Positions 21,461 through 33,680 of a stretch of 64,000 bases of DNA are shown piece by piece. Location of the stretch: the NCBI GenBank assembly GCA_000697665.1, contig KL197710.1:480078-544077 (forward strand), read 5' to 3'. The stretch is from Jaapia argillacea MUCL 33604. Lineage: Eukaryota; Basidiomycota; Agaricomycetes; Jaapiales; Jaapiaceae. The notes under the pieces were generated by a model. The model was not told the DNA's origin, searched no databases, and saw nothing but the letters and a program-made list of their open reading frames with translations. The position numbers and the translations under genes are program-made. The number at the start of each line of letters is the position of its first letter. Position 1 is the first letter of the stretch.

Positions 21461-24400
21461 ACGCCAGCCGGCGATCCACCAAATCTTCTGTAACATCATC
21501 TCCCCGGACCCTCTCCTTTTTTTCGCATAATATTTTTCTTCGTCATTTATCCATCGCTCTCACTGTATCTCTTTCTTGATTTCTCCACATCTTTCCGTTC
21601 TATTTCTCTGGGATGACATGGGCAGAATTGTATTCCCGCATTTTCTTTCAAATGGTCGAGACAGTGGGACTGTTGGTGCTGGAGACATAGTTATTGCGGT
21701 GCTGGAGCGCCCACTTTACCCGTTCATTTACCCTCGGCCCTCCACGAGAGACGACGATAGCCTGCGGCTCGAAGCCACAAGATATCCCACGAAACGCCCT
21801 ACCGTTATCCCCTCACATCGTACCAAACCAAGGACGCTTCGGATTCATCTTGATCACATTCTATTCGTGATCTGGATCCAACCTACCTGTTTGTAGGCCG
21901 ATCGATGATTTGAACGGACCAGCCATGATTCCCCTTCCTTCTCGCATCTCGCATCTCACCAAATCTCCGTTCGAAGGTTCTGTGGTTTCCCCAGTGGACA
22001 TCACAGAAGCGCCATGCTTCCCATTTACTCATTTTCACAAACCGTCAACTTCCCCTCTGCGCTATCTGGCGATATCCCTACTCCTCCCCCACCAAAAGCC
22101 TCCACTTTTTTCCGCCCTTCCCCCCATCACTACACACCACCAATCGGATTGCGAAACAGAAGGGGCGACGAATGACCGCTTTACGAAGGACACTGAACGA
22201 TATTTATGACTGAAACGGGCAATTCTTGACGAATCACGCGACGAACTCAGTTGAAGCGAATGGGCCGGTTGGTGGATAAGAGAAGTGTTGAAGAGAACCG
22301 AGTTTACCCACGATGTCTGGGAGGGGAAGTAGAAAGGAGCATTGGGCTTGGTTTCGATTCCTCGATGGCTGGTTCGTGCCTGCGGGACGTAATGGATATC
22401 CGAAGACACGAATTACTTTATGCTCTCTTGACGGGAGCTAATGCCGTCGCGGCCATTCCACCCACTCGCCGGTGCAGTGGAGATCCTCTTGATTTTCCTC
22501 GGTTCTGTGACATAGTTTGCTTCTGGTGGGTCTACACGGAAGGACCCTTCCTTTTGGTCTCTAGTCAAGTCCGCTAATTCGACCGTGTCACGAAATTTGT
22601 ACACATACAACCTGTCAGTAGAGTAGCTTGCCTGGTTTGTGCAATCAAAATCTGAATCTTACTCCATTATTCTCAGAGTAGTACACTGTGATACTCGAAT
22701 GGGTGGAGAACGCGCCCACTGACTTGCAATCGTCGGAGAGTTCCATAAGTCTTTCTCCTGAATGCCGAGAACTCGACCTGATCGTGTTATCGATGGAGCG
22801 TGTATCTAATAAATCAGTTCCTCAGTTGAGCACCCGAAGTTGGAACATGCGAGCCTCGCGTTTTGTCCTAATGTTGAGTAACCTCCTGCTCCCAGCAGTA
22901 AACGCGTAAGGAACGTGTTGGGTTTATCACAGACAACGAGGGTGCAAAGCGTACGGGAGATAGCGCACGAGTTATTTCCACGTCCAACGGGTTGCAAAAT
23001 GTCTGAACGTCTGGTAAACGCTCATCCAGCGAATCATGCGGAGAAGACGGTGGATCTTGACAATCCAGATCTGAATGCAAGGTTTGCTTCCGAGCAGCTG
23101 AATCCACTTGGCAGTCGAGATATACATAGGCCAGGCACATGGGAGTATATCAGAGGCGACTCGGTCATAAGAACCTAATAACTGAGCGCCCGTGGAGCCA
23201 AAAAAAAAGACTCGATCGCAGCGTCTCCAATCAGTGAAGAGTGCTTGTGCAGGGTTGGACAAAGAAGGACTCATCCATCATCGTCCAGCGTCAAATTTGG
23301 GTGCGCCGAACGAGGATGACAAGAGGGGAGCGGCTTGGGGAGTCATGCGTAAGCAAGCACACCAGGACTGGGTGTAAACATAGATTCGTGGCATCGGATG
23401 AGGGAGAAGAATGTGATTGCGAAAGACACCGAGTATGACCAGATCAACAAATACATAGTTAAACCGAGGAGAGCAGAGTCTCTACGATTCCAGCTGACAG
23501 GAAAATTAATCGCAATGTCCTCATCGCCGCTGCCGCCACAACAAATAGAGGTCGCAAGAGAGGGATTTGGACGCAGAAATAAGCGGATAATAATAGCCCA
23601 ACACCGAGCAGGAAAGAACGAACACTAGATCAGAATGTCGACGTTTTCTCCATGAGGGTGCGCGGATTGCAAGTCTAGAGAAGGGATGGCAACAGCGACC
23701 TGATCAAACGAGCATGGACGGTGTTCCGTTGGAGGGTGGCCTCTAACTCTTCAATAGCAAGAGTGGTCCAAGGACTAGCCTCCACGGGAGGTGAGAAGCT
23801 GTTATCACGGAGATCAGCTGATTGAGGGTAAGGAAGCTCCAGGAAGGAAAGGGATGGTCCACGATTTCAACATGACTTTGGGCTGGAAGGCACGTTATCG
23901 CTACGCGTCGGTAAGTTCGGGAAACTAGGCCAAAAGGTGGATGTAATGTTGTTGAGCACTGATGCCAGATGAAGTTAGCGCAATGATAGGCGGTCATAGA
24001 TGGAAGATGTGCGTAAAAACGCATGGAACTGGGACGACAAGAGTATGCATCGTTGTATGAAGTTTAAGTGAAAAGAAGACGCCACCTGCGGAAGAGTCCA
24101 GGCAAGAAAACTGGGATTGGCAAAGAAGTCTCGTTTGAGGGGGAATTTCAAGACCTATGCACCTAGATGCAAGGTTTCTTCGAGAGAAATAGGCAGATGC
24201 ACGTAGGGCATCTTTGAATCGCCGCGCATTTGCGCTCAGAGTCTGTTCAAGATCGACGGTGGACTAGCTCTGGCGACGAAGATGTAGTGTCGATCCGTCC
24301 GAGGGATTGATGGGAATGACAGCACAAGGACGCAAGGCCGTCGCACAAGGGGATAGTGAGAACAGCTGGCACGCCAATGGTAACATCCAGAGTCGAATTT

Positions 24401-24860
24401 GGTGCAAACGGTCCGACTATTCGAGTTGGCGAAGGACCAAGAGGAAAGAAGGTTCCAAGCGGCCGTTGGAGGGACTTAGCAACAGGAACCGGGGCAGGCT
24501 GCTGTATGACGGCAATTTCAGAGACTAGTATAGACGAATTTTGACTCGGGGCTTTGATGGAAGAAAGCGAAATGTGAACGCATGTCCCAAGTCAATGACC
24601 GACGGTGGCCGGCCAGCAATCGATGTGACCTCCATCTTTCGTCATGGGATTGTTTGGGACAGCGTGAACCATAAGCAACAGGTGCCGTCGATGTTCTCGC
24701 AGAACATTAGCGCATAAAGCGAGTGACAGGCTAGAGGAAAAATGTGTTCGAAACTTGAATGTCAAGAGGCAAAAGACACACCTGGTACCAGGTGTCCGAG
24801 TCCGCCGTTCCAACTTTTTCCCATTGTGACGATAACGCGTCACGTCACGTATCTCTCAGC
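21461..24860. other. 3.4-kb gene-poor region
   Basis: No coding gene is supported. All frames are under about 110 codons, overlap one another on both strands, and many begin at non-ATG codons. It includes the 3' flank of bHLH 1 and the promoter of the membrane protein. A non-coding transcript or old repeat could sit here but cannot be seen by eye. Confidence 0.5.
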
Positions 24861-26185
24861 ATGGCGAGACACGTTCCCCAGCCTCTCCCAGTCCCTTCCA
24901 AGGCCGACGCCGTCAACAAGCGCAAGGCTCCTGTTGCGCCCCACAAGCTCGGGAAACCCACAGGATTTGACTCGTTAACGACTCTCATTGACCACCATTC
25001 TCCGTCAACATACATACAAGACCGACATTACAGTAACGACCCTCCTGTCTCTTACGGATACCTCATTCTTGACTTTTCCGATTAACCATGTGGTGCGCCA
25101 GAATCTGTATGTCTACCCTTGACTAGAAATCTTAACTTTGCATGCGATGGCTCGCAGGTGTGATAACTGTTTACTGTTGCTGCCGTTGGTGCGTACTTGA
25201 TCCTGCAGGCAATCCACCGGAAACTTACCCATGCACATACTCAACAGCGTGCTGGTGCCATCGCGTGGGCCACTGTGATATTCGTATGTTGTCCTTGTTA
25301 TTGCCGCTACCGGATGTCGGCTTGACTATGTTCTGTCAGGTGTACAGTGTGATCGGCGGTATCATACTCTTCAAATATGGTCCTTTCTGGTTCTTCACTT
25401 ATCCTGAATGGTAGGTTCTCACCAGTAGTGCAGAAGACTCTCATCTCATATGCTCTATTCCTGCGCCATAGGCAAATCTATGGTGGAGTGTCATTGGGCA
25501 TTGGGGCTGTAGCCCTGATGAATATGATAGCCCTTTCAAGCGTTCGTGGAGATCCACTAGTGTCATTCCCATGCACATGGCGTCTTATTCTTCACATCCC
25601 CCACAGAGGTCCGTTGTCTTCACCCGTGCATGCAAATTCTTTTGGCCCTTCGTCATCGTCATTTCTGCCGTTCGCGCCATTATTATGATTGTGGAGCTTA
25701 ATAGATAGTAAGTGAATAAGCTACGCAACTCAACTCTAATTCTGACCGTCTCCGATTCCGGCATTCCCTCGCCTTGGCTTGGAATACATAGTCAAACCGA
25801 AATCACCTGGGAGTGTAACAACGGAGGTCAGATCTGGGTATCTGCGGCAGCGAATACCTCCACCACAAGCATCCCGAGTACTTTTTGTACCTCCGGATTC
25901 TCAACCCTTTTTGAGGCGTTCATTATTTCCCTACTCGTGGATCTCGTTTTCCAGGTCCGTGATCCGTTGTCTTCTCAACTCCGTCGCATCTGCTGACTTC
26001 ATTTGGGTGCCCGGTTTCCTTCGCGGATCAGCTCTACATGTTCTTCTTGACTTGGCGGTACTCCAAGAGACAGGAACACTACGACAGTATGAAGGGGCCC
26101 TTCCACGGGGGTGAGTGGTCCCCATATTTCATATTTCATGGCTCCGCTTATCCCATGTCCACCTACAGGGTTCTACAACGCATAA
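24861..26185 (+). CDS. uncharacterised multi-pass membrane protein
   Basis: An ATG at 24861 starts MARHVPQPLPVPSKADAVNK, a soluble Pro/Lys-rich N terminus up to about STYIQD. Downstream exons encode hydrophobic segments: AIAWATVIF then VYSVIGGIILFKYGPFWFF, GVSLGIGAVALMNMIAL, FWPFVIVISAVRAIIMIVEL and LFEAFIISLLVDLVFQ|LYMFFLTW. Between the last pair of membrane segments is an extracytoplasmic-looking loop with two Cys (ITWECNNGG... and STFCTSG). It ends KGPFHGGFYNA at 26185. This resembles an uncharacterised fungal tetraspan-type family. The exon carrying the first membrane segment (25.10-25.21 kb) cannot be joined in frame: VAAVGAYLILQAIHRKL is open but is preceded by TGA TAA with no acceptor. 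So a frameshift, sequence error or odd intron is present. Confidence 0.7.
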
Positions 26186-27842
26186 CATGGATCTCGCTGC
26201 GTCTATCTCGGACTTCCGCGCACGTAATTGTGTTCAGCCTTCTACCCTATCGGACTCTTCACTCCCTCCGGCGACCTCTCTTCACTCTGACTTTTCTTAT
26301 TGTTTCTACATTTTTACGACTTGTGACGACCTTACGACAGATTTTACGTCTCGACGACCCGATCTTCGCACTGACTTATTCACCTATCATTTCTTCGTTC
26401 ACCCTGTACTGCTTCGTATGCTGTACAGTGCACTGCGTGTAACAATCAAGTTGACGTTGCACTATTTGAAGCGCTCATTCAGAACCCCCGCATGTACGAG
26501 CATGCGCCCAGCTTAACTCGCGACCGAGGACTTGCGTAGATCTTTTAACGCCGAGCGGAGGCCATTTGGGCCGAGCAGACAGAAAACTAACTGCGCAGTT
26601 TGATCGGGACCCGCAATGTAGGGTACAAAACCAATTCGACAGAATGTTGATGGTTTACTGAATGAAAACAACGTTGTAGGTCGGGCACGAGGCGTGACTC
26701 TGTGAGAGGGAATTCGGTTAAAGAGGGAAAGAAGAATTCGCGGAAACCAAAGCTTGTCCGTTAAGGTCAAGACTACAGATTTTCTTCCGATGCGTATGGT
26801 AAGGCTGTAAGCTCGGAGAGTCGGATGACCGGATCTTGATGTGACGGGTAGATACGACCTTAAAAGATCGATACACGGCCCACCGGAACGAAACGATTTT
26901 GAAACCTATCCAACCAAAGTCGGACCAGGGGGTCTGTCACCGACGGGTATCTTGACTCGAGGAGACCACAAGGCGGGTCATCAACGCGAGGAGATCCCAC
27001 CAAGTCTGCGGCGGGAGCAAGTGAAGAGAGGTCCTACAAACAGTTCTTCCTGTGATCTTTCTTCACAAAGAGCCACAAAGAGCCCCAGAGCACATACGAA
27101 TATCGGAGAAAGTTGCTTCCATTACAGGGCTGAGGGAGGATCGAAAAATAGTCACGTCATTTCCGAAGAGATTGGGCAGGATAGCGTCCAAGGAAATGAA
27201 AGGGAGATTTTCGAGACAAGGATGGATGAGCCGGGAACAGTAAGACTCGGGATGGGCGTCTTTGGATCCGTTGTTTCGAGTCCGAGTTGCCTTATTTTGG
27301 AGGCAATGTGAGAACGGAGAACTGGGGATAGGAAGCCTCGAATCAGATGCCGCTGGATATTCGTGACGAAGAATGGAGGACTGGGACTGAGAGGGGGTAA
27401 AGGACCAACACGAGGCAGCTCAGGAATCTGGGCATAGCCAGTCCTGTGAACCTATTTAGACATACACCGTTCACCGCTGAAAATCCTCATCCCCTTCCCC
27501 TCCTCCTCTCATCCGACAAATTCCTCTTCTCCTCTGCGAGCCCCTCCGCGTCCCTTCTCCTCTATAGTCTCTTTGTTCTCTTTGTCACCGTGGGTATCCG
27601 TTTCACCTCAGAATAAAAACTTTGCATTCCTATTATTCGTTCGAGTCGTCATCGTTACAAACTCTTGTTAACCTAGTCCTCTTTAACGCAGGCAACTGGT
27701 CGTATTTCCTTCTCACTTATTCACGAACAATCATCTCTATCAACGCACACTCCGCGATCAACACCGCACACACGACCCACGCCTTTTGATTTTTTTTTAA
27801 ATCTCCTAAGCCTACCCCCACTTGCATTACCATCTCGCACCT
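26186..27842. other. intergenic region and long leader of bHLH 2
   Basis: No supported gene. The longest open frame (26841-27311) starts at GTG and has no domain. From about 27480 the sequence is strongly pyrimidine-rich with T and C runs, as expected for the promoter and leader of a well-expressed fungal gene; a leader intron is possible. Confidence 0.5.
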
Positions 27843-28885
27843 ATGGAAGGCCCCCTCACTCACGTCCTCGAGCACCCCAAGAGCCCCGCCTTCATGGACC
27901 CCTCAACGAACTTCACGTACGACCCCATGATGGGCCTCGACTATCTCCAGTACCCCAACTCCCCTTACGGCCTGTCGTCCCAGACCTCCTCATCGCCCAG
28001 GATGGGTTTCAACTCGCTCAACCTGTCAAGTTCGTTGAACGACTACCCTTACTCCTCTGGCGCCTACGCTACCCCGTCTCCTGCTCGTCCTTTCACCCCC
28101 GCTGACGGCGCTGCCATCTACCCCGCCGCCCTCAACCTAAGCGCTGGTGAGCTGTCGTCCGACAGTATGACGACCGGTAGGCGGAACAGCCGAGGCAGTG
28201 GCACTCATTCGCCCGCTTCTTCCGTCGGTCTCGCCGCGGTTCCCCGCTCGCATCGCTTCAACCCTCTTGGTGCTACACCCGTCACTCGTGCCAGCACCAG
28301 GAAGCGACGCAACACCAAGGCTGACGACTTCGGTAGCGACGACGAGGACGACGCTGACTTTGTCCCTTCGAACCTCCCCAAAGATGCTGATGCGTGAGTA
28401 CCACTACTAGTTGCTGTTAGTTTATCAAAGCTAATCTACCTTTTACAGCCGCCGCGAAGAGATCCGTCGCCAGCGCATCGAGTCTGAGCAAAGGAGGAGG
28501 GACGAGTTGAGGGAGGGCTACCGCAGGCTCAAGGACGCCCTGCCCGTGTCGAACCAGAAGTCAAGTAAAGTCTGCCTTCTGGATCGCGGTATGTCCCAAA
28601 AACCTCTTCTTTCTTTCTCAAATTGACCCGTTCCCTCTTCAGCCACAACCCATATCAAGTACCTCGAGATGACGAACCAACAATTGCAAGCGAGAGTTCA
28701 ACAGGCCGAGTCAGAAATGCAGCGGCTCCGACAGTCAGTTCACCGTCCTCTGCCATCTTTACCAATTACTGATTACCTCGTCCTACAGAGTCAACGAGGC
28801 ATTGATGCTCGGTAACGTCGAGCAACGCCATGCCGCCGCCGCTGCAGCAGCAGCTGCCGTCGGAGTCCAACCCCAGGGCTTCTGA
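27843..28885 (+). CDS. bHLH transcription factor 2
   Basis: The start is the ATG at 27843 (MEGPLTHVLEHPKSPAF); the open frame extends upstream only from a TTG. The N terminus is Ser/Pro/Tyr-rich, followed by a basic STRKRRNTKADD and an acidic stretch (FGSDDEDDADF). After an intron comes the bHLH: RREEIRRQRIESEQRRRDEL, REGYRRLKDALPVSNQK, SSKVCLLDR. A second intron sits directly after LLDR, the same place as in bHLH 1, then ATTHIKYLEMTNQQLQARV forms a coiled-coil extension. A third intron precedes VNEALMLGNVEQRH and a run of nine alanines; the protein ends VQPQGF. It is likely a nuclear E-box-binding dimer and could pair with bHLH 1 (inference). Confidence 0.93.
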
Positions 28886-30690
28886 TCGCGCTCATATCAG
28901 CCACTATCGTTTCCGGAGACTTCTGAAATCAAAACGCCCGCGGAGCACACACCGCTTCTTTTTATTGATGATTGTTTATTGGGATTGGAACCTGCCAGGT
29001 CTGCAGGGTTTGCATTGCTTACATCTGGACTCTAATACTGCACACGGACTACCACATACTACCGCACTCTACACCCCGCATCTTACGCTTCACGCTCACG
29101 CACGATAGTTTCACGACCTCGGTGATGCTGACTACCTTGGATATACGGGAGTGCTATGCGCTCCCAAGTTCTATCTCGGGCTTTCTCTAGATTTGTCTCT
29201 CGGCTGCGCCGTATCATTCTCTGTTACTCGTCGACGAGTTCTTCGACCCGCGGTCACCTCCTCCGACATCACTCCCTCACCGACAGACTCGCATCATCCG
29301 TTACGAAGACCAGACTCGGACGATGGATCCCAAGGATTGGATGACGTTGCAGACGGACGCGACAATGGCTGATACAGGTGCGCTCGCTTGGATGAGCTCG
29401 AGGCACGTCAGTCGCACGTTCTCCTTGAGGACGGTGTGCGTTGCTTCGCCTTCCAGCACCGCCTCTTGTTGTTTGAACCGTCGCTCCTCGCATCTTGTCT
29501 GTCCTCTCTCCTGAGTCGATCCGTCCCCTCCCGCGCCGCGACCATTTCGCTATGGTTCCGTGGCCAGCGAGTGTGCCGATACACTGGCATCCCAAGTCTC
29601 CCTTCGACGATGATCTCCCTCACGACATTTCTCCTGCCCCTGGACCTTATGAACGACACCCTTTCGCTCCCATGGAGCCGATCGATCCTCGCGCGTCACA
29701 CACCGACTCATCATCCTACACCAGCATATTACTTATTGCATTGTTATTTTTACGTCCGCGACTCCCCATCACGATATTGAACGCCTGGTTACGCTCAATT
29801 ACTCGACATCCCTCTTCCACCTCGTTTTGTCCCCGCCCACCCCCTCCCCTCCCCGCTTGGCTTTTCTTTCATCGCCATGCGGTTATCGACCACAGTCCCG
29901 AAGACTCACATGACTCAGTTCGGCTGTCTTACAATTCCCGGTGATTGCGGTTTTGGAAGGTGGTGGGATTGGTAGGACGAGGGCTGTATTCCCGGCGACG
30001 TTTGGCGACGTCTCAACAGGTTCAACGCTGTTTTCCTCTTCCGACATCTCCCCGACATTTCGACACCTCTCGCGCCTTCTTTCGACCCCATCGCCCATCC
30101 TCAGTGATGTCCGTGTTGCTAGTTCAATACATGACTCCTGTAGTGGTGAGTGCGAGGCCGGAGGATTAGTGTTCGAGTAGCTCGTTCTGCGCGCTGTGAC
30201 GACGAAGGTAGTAGACTCAGTAGGTTTGCTTTTCGCAGCCGCTTGCGGTTTTGCAAGGGCGCCGCCTCGCGATTTGTTTGCTTGTTGCCTCGACTGCTCC
30301 CTTATGCCTCCGTCTCGTCACTCTCTTTGCACTGCGACACCTATGTTTGTTATGACACACGCCTGATATGTGGAGCTTTATGGTCTGTTCGTCGTTTTTG
30401 TCTCAGTAGTATAGTTGTTACTTCTCTTTGGAAGAGGGTTGTCCGACTTCACATCTTGTTTGCTACCATTGTATAGTCGTTCTGTCTTGCAGTCGTAGTC
30501 GAACAAAGATTTCTATGCGCACTCGCTCTTGGGGAAGAAGTCTAAGACTGACTCCAGATGATCGACATCAGATAAGAGGAGTAGTACGGTTCCTGCGGAA
30601 CCGATGCGAGGATGGGTGACTTCATAGATAAGGAGACGACTTGGGTGAACTTTGAGAAAACTCAACCCACACACTCTGCTCAGTACGAAA
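28886..30690. other. 1.8-kb intergenic region
   Basis: This is the 3' flank of bHLH 2 and the promoter of TBCA. Many open frames on both strands reach 60-150 codons, but they overlap heavily, carry no recognisable domain and reflect CG/CT-rich composition. No gene is called. Confidence 0.5.
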
Positions 30691-31198
30691 ATGAGTGACG
30701 CTGCAGCTATACGTCGCCAACTCAAAATCAAGTCGGGGTCTGTGAAAAGGTCAGCTGCTTTCTCGGTGGTGTTTGGACCTCTTCAATGACGGGGAGTACT
30801 GCTCAGATTACTCAAGGAACACAACATGTATCGAAAGGAGGCGGAGGAGTTGAAGCTTAAGGTGGAGAAGCTTGTTGCCACCGGAGGTGACGAGTGGGAT
30901 ATCAAGAACGGGGTGAGGCCCGTCCAGATGAATCTTCAGACTTGGACAGCTCTAAGCTTGGTGACGAATAGGACAAGATGATGGAAGAGTCCAACAAGAT
31001 GGTCAAAGACACTGAACAGCGACTTGGGGTCGTAGCTCAAGAGTTGCGGGACCTTGTGGTGAGTGTTGTCCATCGTGTATTATGGAAAGAGAAGGCTGAC
31101 CGACCATGCGACAGGTGAGGTTGAAAAGGGACCCAAAGTTCGCCGACGACGAGGAGCTTATCAAGGCAGAAGACGCTCTTGAGGAAGCAAACACATAG
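30691..31198 (+). CDS. TBCA: tubulin-folding cofactor A
   Basis: Four exons (30691-30749, 30807-30912, 30972-31058, 31115-31198) give 111 residues, the usual size. The protein is a chaperone that holds beta-tubulin during alpha/beta dimer assembly in the cytosol. The sequence is the expected all-helical bundle: MSDAAAIRRQLKIKSGSVKR, then LLKEHNMYRKEAEELKLKVE, then KMVKDTEQRLGVVAQELRDL, and ends KAEDALEEANT. All joins keep frame. It converges on MED11, the two stop codons being only 60 bases apart. Confidence 0.95.
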
Positions 31199-31258
31199 TG
31201 TAGTGTGGAGGGAGAGCGGACGTTAGGGCAGAACGATACCCACATGAATAGCGTACCA

Positions 31259-31919
31259 TCAGTCCTGTACATCCATAGCATCCGTAGCATCACCACTGGG
31301 TTTCTCACCCGTAGACGCCTTCAGTCTGGTCAGAGCTTCCAAGATCCCTTTCCAAGCGTCCTTCTCTACCCTTTCTTCCTGCAGCCCACGGTGTGTGGAC
31401 GAATTTCCGCCCTCTGTTGGTAAACCCACACCCAAGGAAGGCGGCACAACACCGAGTGGTGGGGCGTTGATAGCAGAAGGAGCTATACGGGACTGTCGTA
31501 TGTGTGCCAAAGAGGAGCGCATAGCAATTTGTATGGCCTACAGCATTTTCAAAGATGTGAAGAATAAGAAAGAATAAGAAACGAGCGAGCGACTTACATC
31601 CAGTCGTTCAAAGTACTCACTCACTTCGAGCACAAATTGTTCAGACCTTTCTTCGCCTTGTGGGAGAGCATCGTCAGGTCCGTCGGTCTGGGGCAATGTA
31701 AGGAGTGAGATGGAGGAAGCAGCGAGAGAGAGCAAGCGACTGATATCCTACGTTCAGTATGTGTATAAGTGTCGATAACATCCGAGGGTCTCAGGGACAG
31801 ACCTTTTCAACTTCTCCCAGGGCGTATATCTGTCTCGACGTTCGACTCGACAACCATATAGGGTCTATCTCAGGAATACCTTGAGGTACGTTCGGGGTGT
31901 CGTTTGGATGATCCACCAT
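31259..31919 (-). CDS. MED11: Mediator complex subunit 11
   Basis: Three exons (31803-31919, 31598-31747, 31259-31537) give 181 residues. Med11 is a head-module subunit of Mediator that pairs with Med22 and contacts TFIIH. The core helical part reads QIYALGEVEKDISRLLSLAA, then SISLLTLPQ, then FVLEVSEYFERLD, then AIQIAMRSSLAHIRQSRIAP. The C-terminal third (GVVPPSLGVGLPTEGGN..., KPSGDATDAMDVQD) is longer and less conserved than in yeast. The start ATG at 31919 begins MVDHPNDTPNVPQG. Introns carry GTCTGT..GTAG and GTAAGT..GTAG ends with consistent phase. Confidence 0.88.
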
Positions 31920-33680
31920 CGAGTATTTACGCGAATGATGATGAAGCTCACGACACAGTTGTAAATGGACGTCACGGTAACCGTGCAAGACTGCAAGTGA
32001 GTTCCGCACTCGACGACCTCGTACTCGGGATGGGTCATTCGTACAAGTTCACTGAACCCTGCGTTGTTTACTTTGCTAATGATATGGTACCTGAGTCCCG
32101 ACACCTACTTTGTACCCGACCCCCGGTTTTACTACGCGGTACGTTTACCCCCTCACCACGACCTGGGTACTTCTCGTATCGATCGTCATTCACAACTCGC
32201 ACTAAGTTGGGTTTAAAAGACAGTATTAATCTGAGGCGGGGCGCGGCGCTCTGTGCCAGAGCCCCAACGCAGCTTTCCCGAGCTCTGCTCGACGATCACT
32301 TCACCTACGAAACATATTCGAGAAGTCCAATGTAACATTCAACCTCCAACGCAAGTCACCGATGCCACTATGATATCGATCATTCTCAGTGGCCCAATTC
32401 AAGGTTTTGGAACGGACGAGTATTTGGCCTCCTTTCTAATCGATCTCGATACATGCAATCTTGTGGATAGGAGCGTCAAACTCTCTCAAGCTGTACCATC
32501 ACGGGCGCTCATTCTTATCCCCGTCTCGTGGTTCCAAACCGGTGGTACAATAGTTCTTCTCTTACAAGACCCCGATACCATGAGGGACCCCTTGGCCACT
32601 TCGGTTTTCTTGCTCCAAACCGAAGTACCCATGTCAAATCCTGAGCCTCTTCTCATGCCCCATGGCTTCAGACTATGGCGGCGACCGCAAGCCGAGTGCA
32701 AGGAGTAACTTCAAATTCTGGACTCAAAATAGCTGTGGCGCTCTCTTGGTTGTCCGGGTCAACCGCTTTGCATCGATAATTTCTGGAGGCCCGGGGACAC
32801 GGTGAGCCCCCGAGATGGAATCTCAGCGCTTCTGGTATTCATATGCCAGCGCATCGGTTGGACTAACGGAATTTTCACCACCCCATTCGGACGTGCCAGG
32901 TCGAGAGCTGTCTGGTGAAATGCCTGTACTGTTTAGTTGGAGCAACCCGCTTCCCGGTGAAGCCCAGAAACTCGGCCGCGCGTTCCACAGCAATGTCACA
33001 TCTTGTGGCGCTTGAAATACTCGCAGCAGCTTCCATTGCCCCGGAGATGACAAGCTTTCCGTCGAGCTATCACCTCTCGACCCTGGCTGGATGTTTCCAC
33101 AGGTTCTAACCATCAGTGGAGACGTTTACCGTATCCGACTAGCTCCACTGGGCATGCTCTCGTGATGGATTGGCCTCACAGCAGATCTGCCAGTTGAGCC
33201 AGGAGATAGAATGGATTGCCAGGAGGCTCGGCTCTACGATTCAAAAACGTGGGTACCGCATGTTGTCTCTCCGCGCGTACTTCTCCCGTCGGAGGGTCCA
33301 ACAAGCCGATGGTCAACGAGGCTGGTGTACCTCGCGAATTCGGCGTGTGGAACGTTGAATTGGCGTGGTGTTGGTGTAACCCTAACCCATCCAAAGTTTT
33401 GTCCCAAAAACTGTGGCTAGATGAGTCACTGTATTCTATCGACTTTTCAGTAGAGGAGAGTTCGCTCTTGGTAGATATTACCCCATACCGCAACATCTCG
33501 TCGGCTATATTGTTGCTGTGTCGCATTAGTTGAGCTGATACGAACGAGCTTGGTTGAAACACTTCGCCAGACAACGAGACAAGTCAACTCGACGACGTTG
33601 CAATAATCATAGCAAAATAGCAATACAAGATCCATTAAACCTCAGCGATGATAAGCTACATACCGGTCCATGGGTACCCC
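31920..33680. other. 1.8-kb region, possibly a decayed or unrecognised gene
   Basis: No clean gene can be built. On the plus strand one frame from about 32640 to 33417 reads protein-like segments (for example GLTEFSPPHSDVPGRELSGE, then CPGDDKLSVELSPLDPGW, then LPVEPGDRMDCQEARLYD) interrupted by TGA codons near 32803, 33013 and 33163. The last break is bridged by a plausible 54-base intron, the others are not. Another open frame at about 32253-32708 is similar in character. No family is recognised. Confidence 0.3.

Noticed and set aside
26841-27311. 156-codon plus-strand open frame
   Set aside because: It begins at GTG, has no domain or splice partner and lies in promoter-type sequence.
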